From contig JACKQL020000048.1 in the NCBI GenBank assembly GCA_018296165.2, positions 186,001 to 250,000 of the forward strand: a DNA stretch of 64,000 nt, read 5' to 3'. The notes beneath the pieces are model-generated. The model ran no database searches. It was not told the origin of the DNA and was given only the letters and a program-made list of their open reading frames with translations. The DNA is from Termitomyces sp. T153 (taxonomy: Eukaryota > Basidiomycota > Agaricomycetes > Agaricales > Lyophyllaceae). Every line of letters starts with the position of its first letter. The stretch's first letter is position 1. Below, piece by piece: positions 58,423 through 64,000 of this stretch. The translations under genes and the position numbers were made by a program.

Positions 58423-61060
58423 TTAGATTGTGAGAAAAGCAACAAATGAACCAAGGTTATTGCTGTCCAGCACCTTGACAAGGAGATCAACAGTAGCACT
58501 ACCAGCCAAATTCACAAGAATAGTGACTTCCTTGGAATAATCATACACTGCATGTCTACAGCCCTCTGATCCTCTTGGTATGTCATTGTGGAGCACAATA
58601 GCCACACCTGGTCTGAGCAATAGTGGAAGGCTGAAAAAGTTGTGCATTTCCATCACAAAAACAGGACCTTTATGCAGATTCCCATCTGAAACACCAAACC
58701 AGCTTCCATCTGGGACTACCATCATAGTACACCATATCTCCAGTTGGAATTCATTCAGCAAAATTGGTCTTCAATGATAATTTTGGCAGCTTCCTGACTA
58801 ACAGATGGACAACTTACCTTGAAACAATCTATTCCAAGATCAATTAAGGCTTCCAGTCAGGCTATACCATCCATTTATTATAACAACAGCCTGTAATTAC
58901 AGCATAGTCATAATATAACCAGCATTGTAACCACAGTATCATGTGAATGGAAATTTTCAGTCAAATATTTTGCTAATTGGGAGAATCAAACCCTGTGACC
59001 ACAATCCCAAAACAACCATTGATACAACCATAACCAGTTGACCATGGAGCCTTAATTACAATACAAACTTATTGTGATAAGGGAAGCAAGCTCCCCTTCA
59101 AAATATCCCTGGAACCCTAAGCATGTTAACAAAACCTTAACAGAACCTTAACAGAACCTAACCAAACCACTAACTACCTAACCAGAACTCTAACTGAACT
59201 CTAACCAGGCTAACCATGTGCTCAACAGGCAGGTCCCATGGGTACATAGGCCCTAATGTATTAAGACTATTACTGAGCCTGTTAGTTCAATGGTTGTATG
59301 GTGTCTTTCTTCCAGTTATGTCTGTCAGTTACAAGGTTGTCAGTTCAATTCTCTTTGATTGATTTCTTTTTGTCCAGTTCAACATTTGACAATTATCACA
59401 TGTGATTGATATAACAAGCAGTGCTGTAATTACAACTGTGGTTATATCAGGCTTATCCTGTCATGACAGGGGATGTTATATCATCCTGCCAGCATCAGGT
59501 GTTCCAGTTTTGCTTGGTACCACTTGCAAGTGGCAGGGTTAGTAAAGTTGATAATTGCCATTCCAGCTTGGTGAACAAGAAGGATAAGTGAGAATCAGAA
59601 ATCTATCAGGCAAGGGCCACCTACCCAAAAATCAGTTTGCCAAACACTGCCATCACTCTTTTGAATGAAGTAACCATTGGTTGCACCCTCTGCAAAAATC
59701 TCACTTTCTTGCACAATGTATGGGTTGAGCCAAATGGAAATCTAGGCAGAAAGTGAAAGATGGAAAAGAACCATATAAAATACACATTACATGATATCCT
59801 TGAGCCTTGAGCCTGGCAAGTTGCATACCAGAATCTAAGAAGTAGACTTCATCAAAGATGTAGTCACACCAATGGAATGCTTTTTGCCAGAAGCAGTCAT
59901 AGTGGAAGACGTCAACAGATATGTCCTGTTTGTCCATTTCTTCAAGGAACAAATTGACAGTGGTTTTGTCATAGTCTGTAGTGAAGGACATTGAAAGCCA
60001 AAGTCCAAAGAACCATGCTGGTGGAAGTGCAGGTTGACCCATCAGTAAAGTGTATTGCTGAATGATGTCTTTCAGAAAAGGTCCCTGAATGATATACACA
60101 GACAACAATTCTGAAGGGACAGCAATGTTGACTCTGGTTGTTCCTATGTAACCATCAATCACCATGATCTATCCTCGTAGCACATAGTGCAAAGAAGTCA
60201 AGGTACTTTCACTTTGGACTTCAAAAGTCATGAGTCTGGAATATGGAACAAAAATCCCATATCTGTAAGAGCTAAGGAAGAAACAGAACATTTTTGTAGG
60301 CTTGTTTGGATGAGGTACCTCCATCCTCATTCTATATTTTATGCTCTGCATAAAACATCAATCATATGTGATCAAATTCTATATAACCTGCTCACCTGTC
60401 CATTCTTTACAAATGGTCCAAACCTCTCCCCTAGACCATAGATCTTTTCTCCAACAGAAAGCTGGAACTGCATCGTGAACAAATGTTCATCTTTGTCCAG
60501 TTTTGTAGAAGTGGACTTCAGATCATTTGTTCCTTTTATGACATACCCAACAGATTGCTGGCCTAATGTTGTTAATAGGTGGTCTGACCTGGGTGTGACA
60601 ATTGTAGGACTCATAACACCATGAGACATGATATTGATATTGAATGAGGAAGGTTGAAGATTGATGGTAGCTGACAAGGAGTTTGATGTAATCATCAAGG
60701 AGGTGTCCTTCTTGATTATCGAGATTGATGCAGATTGGACAGCAGCCTAGCTCCTGAAAGTCACAAAAGCATAGATTGAAAGCTTAGGAATCGCACTTCA
60801 GATTGAATTTCAACATCAGGAAAGAGTTTGACTGAGACTGAAACACCATGTAGAATGTCCAATAGGAGACATAGAGCCAAGGATACGATCTTGCAAGATG
60901 ATGTAGTGCTTATCACCAGTGGAGATATTGAGCAGAGGACTCTTTCAATCCCATTTCAGGCTGTCCCAAGCTTTTTGTTCCAGTTTGGGAGAAGTGAATA
61001 TAGCAGTGGTCATGGTGGGGTCACATCAGTGCTCCGCTGCTATTGTAGTGGAGAATCAGT
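58423..61060 (-). pseudogene. GH31 alpha-xylosidase-like pseudogene
   Basis: Minus-strand order: an N-terminal galactose-mutarotase-like part (60698-60372), including FQLSVGEKIYGLGERFGPFV and KNGQ, then after an intron a NEDGGTSSKQAYKNV stretch preceded by a TAG in place of Trp, and FVPYSRLMTFEVQSES. The barrel follows with PALPPAWFFGLWLSMSFTTD and VDVFHYDCFWQKAFHWCDY (60070-59830), an intron, ISIWLNPYIVQES and DGSVWQTD. Next are INFTNPATCKWYQAKLE, a MITE insertion (58858-59500), ALIDLGIDCFK, an intron, and TNFAE-stop-IPTGDMVYYDGS. The nucleophile Asp of the usual TDFGER is Asn and the Arg is TGA. The rest of the barrel, with the acid/base, is deleted. The frame then joins a C-terminal part (LPLLLRPGVAIVL, 58761-58423). 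Confidence 0.8.
58850..59508. mobile_element. hAT-type MITE (copy 2) with inverted tRNA-like cores
   Basis: The element at 58858-59500 lies between CTTCCAGT (58850-58857) and GTTCCAGT (59501-59508), an 8-bp duplication with one change. Like copy 1 it starts CAG(G/C)C, ends ATCAGGT and has TGTAATTACAG near both ends. tRNA-like segments face outward. On minus, an A-box-like sequence lies at 59028-59047 and a B-box-like at 58981-58995. On plus, they lie at 59281-59293 and 59335-59353. The middle is a run of CTAACC/TTAACAGAACC variants. It interrupts a GH31 exon between KLE and ALIDLG. Confidence 0.78.
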
Positions 61061-61199
61061 GAAAGAAGTCGAAGAGGAGTTTGTCATCAAATGATATCTC
61101 TTTAGTGACAACCACACCACTTCTGTCCCACTGAAGAATTTGCATGTATTTGCGGAAAATGAGAGCAGAGAAAACATGAGTTTGAAACTCCATTGCCTG

Positions 61200-62050
61200 A
61201 TGACAAGTTGCGTAGCCCATGATCTGCCCAAGTGTTTTAGAGGCACCTGCCAGATTCCAAGTTGGACTGCATAATGAGAGAAGTGCTCAGAGTAAGGAAG
61301 AAACTGGCCAGGATTTATCAAGGCTCAAGGCAAATAAATCTAATCTAGAGTTAGGGTAGCCAAACAATCACAAATGCACATTCTTTCTCAAAACCCCATC
61401 ACAATGCCAATATTTCAGCTCAAATACACTAGCACAGAGCTGATCACGATGCCTAATTTTGAGATCCTATATGATAACATCTGCCTAGGGTCCACCATTT
61501 CCATCCATCTGTCACAGGTCAGTGTTGAGATTTTTCTATGACTACACAGAATTAACAAGCTTCAGGCTTGTGAGTCTCTGTCTTGTGTCGTCAAACTGGA
61601 GCACAACAACAACCAACCAATCCTCAACCAGACACAGGAACTCATCGTTGTTGACAAACCCCCCTTGACAACACCATCAAACCAATCAAGTGTCAACTGG
61701 ACATGCACAATGATGCCATCCCAGGTAGTTGTGGCAGTGCTTGGGCCACACAAAATCTTGATCTGCTCATTACTGACTGTATAGCATTTTGTGCACTGTC
61801 CATGGCCAGCAAATTCAAATTTGAGAGGCTTGTAGATTGGATTGATTTTGGTGATTTTCCTTGTAAGTCAATGCCCTGTCTGTCCTGCTGATTTAGCCCT
61901 CATTTTTCTTGACTTCAGCTGTTGTTCATCTGTTTCTTGGAGTTTCTTGGAAGTCTATAATTTTGTACACTATGTTACTGACTCAGTACTACATATCAAG
62001 TGTCTTGATGAGCAAATCAATGGTCACACACTGAGTGATGCAACACATGT
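61200..62050. repeat. Outer inverted repeat, right copy
   Basis: Inverted diverged counterpart of 25937-26780. Both copies share exon-like phrases such as LNQTQELIVVD and YVTDSVLHIK.LDEQING, on opposite strands. Confidence 0.75.
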
Positions 62051-62473
62051 TTCTGTATGTTGTTTCTATATAATATTATTACATTTTTTTATTGCATGTT
62101 TCTTGAGAAGTATTGTATGTTATGCTGACATTGTTCCTTGAGATACAACACTAAGAACAGGACAAAGGTTTTTTGAGAAACACATGCTAAAACATATCAC
62201 ATGTTTTTCAAGAAAATCATTGAGAACATTTCAAATATTTTGAGGATTTTTTCTTCAGATAAAACACGGAAAAATTGATCATTCTATGTAAGAAACATTG
62301 AGAGAATATTTCATATATTTATTGAAATTTTCTGACACAAAATTTAGCATATATCTTGAGAAAAAGGTGTTAGAAATTGAGAAACATATTTCTGACACCT
62401 TTTTCTCAGGAAACATGCTACATTTCCTGAGGTGAAAAGAGCTTAAACACTCCATCAAATGCTTCAATTTTCA
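62051..62473. other. AT-rich sequence with a strong hairpin
   Basis: No gene. Positions 62356-62411 form an inverted repeat whose arms contain GAGAAAAAGGTGTTAGAAA and its complement (one mismatch) with a loop of about 15 bases. The same words (GAGAAACA, TTTCTGACA) recur through 62180-62420. Confidence 0.55.
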
Positions 62474-62960
62474 GCACTGGGACTTAGCCTTGGTCAAAAA
62501 CATTGTCTTGGTCTTCCATTTTTTTCAGCCCTGGGACTTAGTCTTGGTCAAAAACATGATTACAGAGGGTTCACTCAATGCTAAGATGTTGCCACATTTT
62601 CATAGACCAATGGTAGTTATTGCCAAAACCCATGCCCATAGTTGTAATTATATCATAGCACAACTTGATGAGTTAGTTTGGCAGACCAGAGTGGCAGCCT
62701 TTTGAGTAGTACCTTACAAAGCTCAAAAACAACTGGAGCTATCACAAGGCATTGAGTCTTGGATAGATATCACTTCAGAACACTTGAAAGAACTAAGGAA
62801 AGGAATTTGAAAGCCTACTGAAAAAGCCATACCTGACATTTTATTTGGGTCTATACAGTTCCATGAGCCATTAGATCAAGAATTGGACATACAAGAGGAC
62901 AACTCCAGGAGTTGATGAAAGAAGACAAGTAACTTGGACCAATGAATGAAAACTTAAAAA
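62474..62960 (+). pseudogene. Gypsy family D integrase C-terminal relic with internal duplication
   Basis: The plus-strand frame reads WDLALVKN, then FFQPWDLVLVKNMITEGSLN and AKMLPHFHRPMVVIAKTHAH, then LDELVWQTRVAAF, stop, VVPYKAQKQLEL and ESWIDISSEHLKELRK. This is the C-terminal barrel and tail of a family D integrase. The start of the barrel is duplicated in frame: the 54 bases from 62471 recur from 62525 with few changes. The family matches 24744-25793 in opposite orientation. Confidence 0.7.
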
Positions 62961-63004
62961 TCACTCAATTCAGGATCATAAGTAAAGCTAGTTAAAGCAA
63001 AGGC

Positions 63005-63678
63005 AGTGCTGATGTTTACACTGTGACAGCTGCTGGTAGGTCCATAAGATCCTCAGCACTGGCCTCTGAAGAGTCAGTGAGTTCCACATTGGAAGTGTCA
63101 GCTACAGACTTGTGGGCTGGTCAGAAATGAAAAGAAGTACCACAAAACAGAAAGGGCTTACTTTCAGCAGTAATGTTGAGCTTGCCAAGTAAGGTGCCAG
63201 CACAATCAACTTCTGAGGGACCTAGGGCTTTGTTAGGGCAGAAGAGACATGCAGAAATCACGCTCAAAGTCTGAAACAAGATATCAAGAAAAAGGAGTTG
63301 CTGCTGAGCCACAAGCTCAACAGCTTCTTGATGCTTCTCAAAGTCTGCATGTTGGACTAGACTGGAGTCATCATCCAACAGCACAGCTTCAAGCACAGCA
63401 TTGACCTGGTCAAAAAGTGTCAAGACAGCATCACTGCCAGGCTTGTGACCGGCTGAATCATCAAATCTTGATGAGCTGGGGAAAAGATTAAAGAGAAGGA
63501 GCTTACCAGTGCTGGGAGAGGCTTTGATTTTATTGCCATCTGGATCAATCTGGGACAGGGCAAGGTGCAAGGGAAGAGTATCAAGCAGATGAGCAAGTGA
63601 GTCAATGCAATGAGCTGGTGGACTCACATCAGCTTTCTGTTTGCCAGAAGGAACAGGAAACAAACCCTGACATGACAA
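63005..63678 (-). CDS. Hypothetical protein, two or more exons
   Basis: A minus-strand frame of 185 codons (63678-63121) contains FDQVNAVLEAVLLDDDSSLV and VELVAQQQLLFLDILFQTLS and ends its coding part near LLGKLNITAE. A GT site and a CTGACCAG acceptor (63161-63119) would join it to AHKSVADTSNVELTDSSEAS and AEDLMDLPAAVTV with a stop near 63010. The composition is acidic with predicted helices. No family is recognised. An upstream exon may lie beyond 63680. Confidence 0.4.
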
Positions 63679-63679
63679 T

Positions 63680-64000
63680 GTCCTGATCCTGGGCCCAGCA
63701 CTTCAAATAATAGAAAAGTTAATGAATAAAAGGAAAAAGGAAGGAAAGAAATGGGGCACACACCATCTCAGCCTAATGCTTAAACTGTAATTTCTGGTGG
63801 TTATTGTTCATTCTGTCTCTTGTCAGGCAGTGTTGGTGTGAGGGCAGCAGCAGCAGCACAAGGGGCAGTAAGGGGCTTGCAAAGGGAGAAGATGGAGGCA
63901 TGATGGCAGGAATAGTGTCAACTTGGGGCACTTTTATGGCAGATTGAGGACACAAAGCTCAGGTGTCAGGCACAGAAAAGAAGAAAAATTAAGTTTCTTT
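63680..64000. other. Window end, no gene assigned
   Basis: A minus-strand frame (63955-63773) is Pro/Leu-rich and may be an upstream exon of the hypothetical gene. Nothing else is supported. Confidence 0.3.

Noticed and set aside
59281..59353. Functional tRNA gene
   Set aside because: A- and B-box-like words are present, but the acceptor stem and anticodon arm do not pair convincingly, so only a tRNA-like origin is claimed.
25937..62050. Helitron as the capturing element for the gene fragments
   Set aside because: No RepHel protein, no 5' TC and no 3' hairpin-CTRR end were recognised near the fragments.
1..64000. CRISPR array or bacterial operon structure
   Set aside because: No regularly spaced identical repeats with unique spacers, and the spliceosomal introns show a fungal genome.

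Overview
The window looks like a transposon-saturated accessory region of a filamentous basidiomycete, probably an Agaricomycete. The evidence is short spliceosomal introns of about 50 to 60 nt, chromodomain Ty3/Gypsy elements, a Plavaka-type transposase, a DUF6534 gene, and fragments of Tom1/HUWE1 and GH31 genes. Most of the sequence is poor in CpG and rich in TpG/CpA, as expected from C-to-T decay of methylated repeats. A few islands escape this, chiefly 19.5-23.4 kb, parts of 27-30 kb, and one LTR at 49-50 kb. I saw no rRNA, functional tRNA or CRISPR array.

Layout. 1-625: 3' part of an LTR of family A. About 1.4-3.4 kb: gag/protease relic of Gypsy family C (minus), bounded by a solo LTR of family B (3429-4685). 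5805-16413: a structurally complete but dead Ty3/Gypsy element of family A (minus). It has two 949-bp LTRs, a GGTTC target duplication, a polypurine tract, and a primer site complementary to its own predicted RNA 5' end. It also has tandem retropepsins, RT/RNase H/integrase/chromodomain, and an antisense spliced reading frame. 16884-18667: solo LTR A interrupted by another LTR-like insertion. 18831-19514: hAT-type MITE carrying tRNA-like sequences. 19.5-23.3 kb: CpG-retaining island with an unknown minus-strand gene and an apparently intact 17-exon DUF6534 membrane-protein gene (21283-23288). 24.7-25.8 kb: second Gypsy integrase relic (family D).

From 25.9 to 62.0 kb the region is organised as nested inverted repeats. 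The outer pair (25937-26780 and 61200-62050) is diverged. The inner pair (30157-32759 and 54199-56801) is 2603 bp per arm by my boundaries and nearly identical. Between the inner arms lie a Plavaka-type transposase (about 50.5-54.2 kb), a coiled-coil gene with repeated exon modules (33.1-37.2 kb), a WD40 gene split by a solo LTR B (46.0-48.5 kb), a Gypsy C integrase with LTRs inserted in its chromodomain (39.0-42.3 kb), a young solo LTR A (49040-50037), and clusters of a short imperfect palindrome that also fills the arms. Outside the right arm lie fragments of a Tom1/HUWE1 ubiquitin ligase and of a GH31 alpha-xylosidase-like gene. The GH31 fragment is split by a second hAT-type MITE just before its nucleophile motif.

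The best candidate for something undescribed is the 26.6-kb structure with 2.6-kb inverted arms, a Plavaka transposase and host-gene cargo. Also worth pursuing are the antisense spliced Cys-rich frame and tandem proteases of Gypsy A, and the MITE family with divergent tRNA-like cores. Nearly all transposon proteins here are inactivated, often at CpG positions of catalytic codons.
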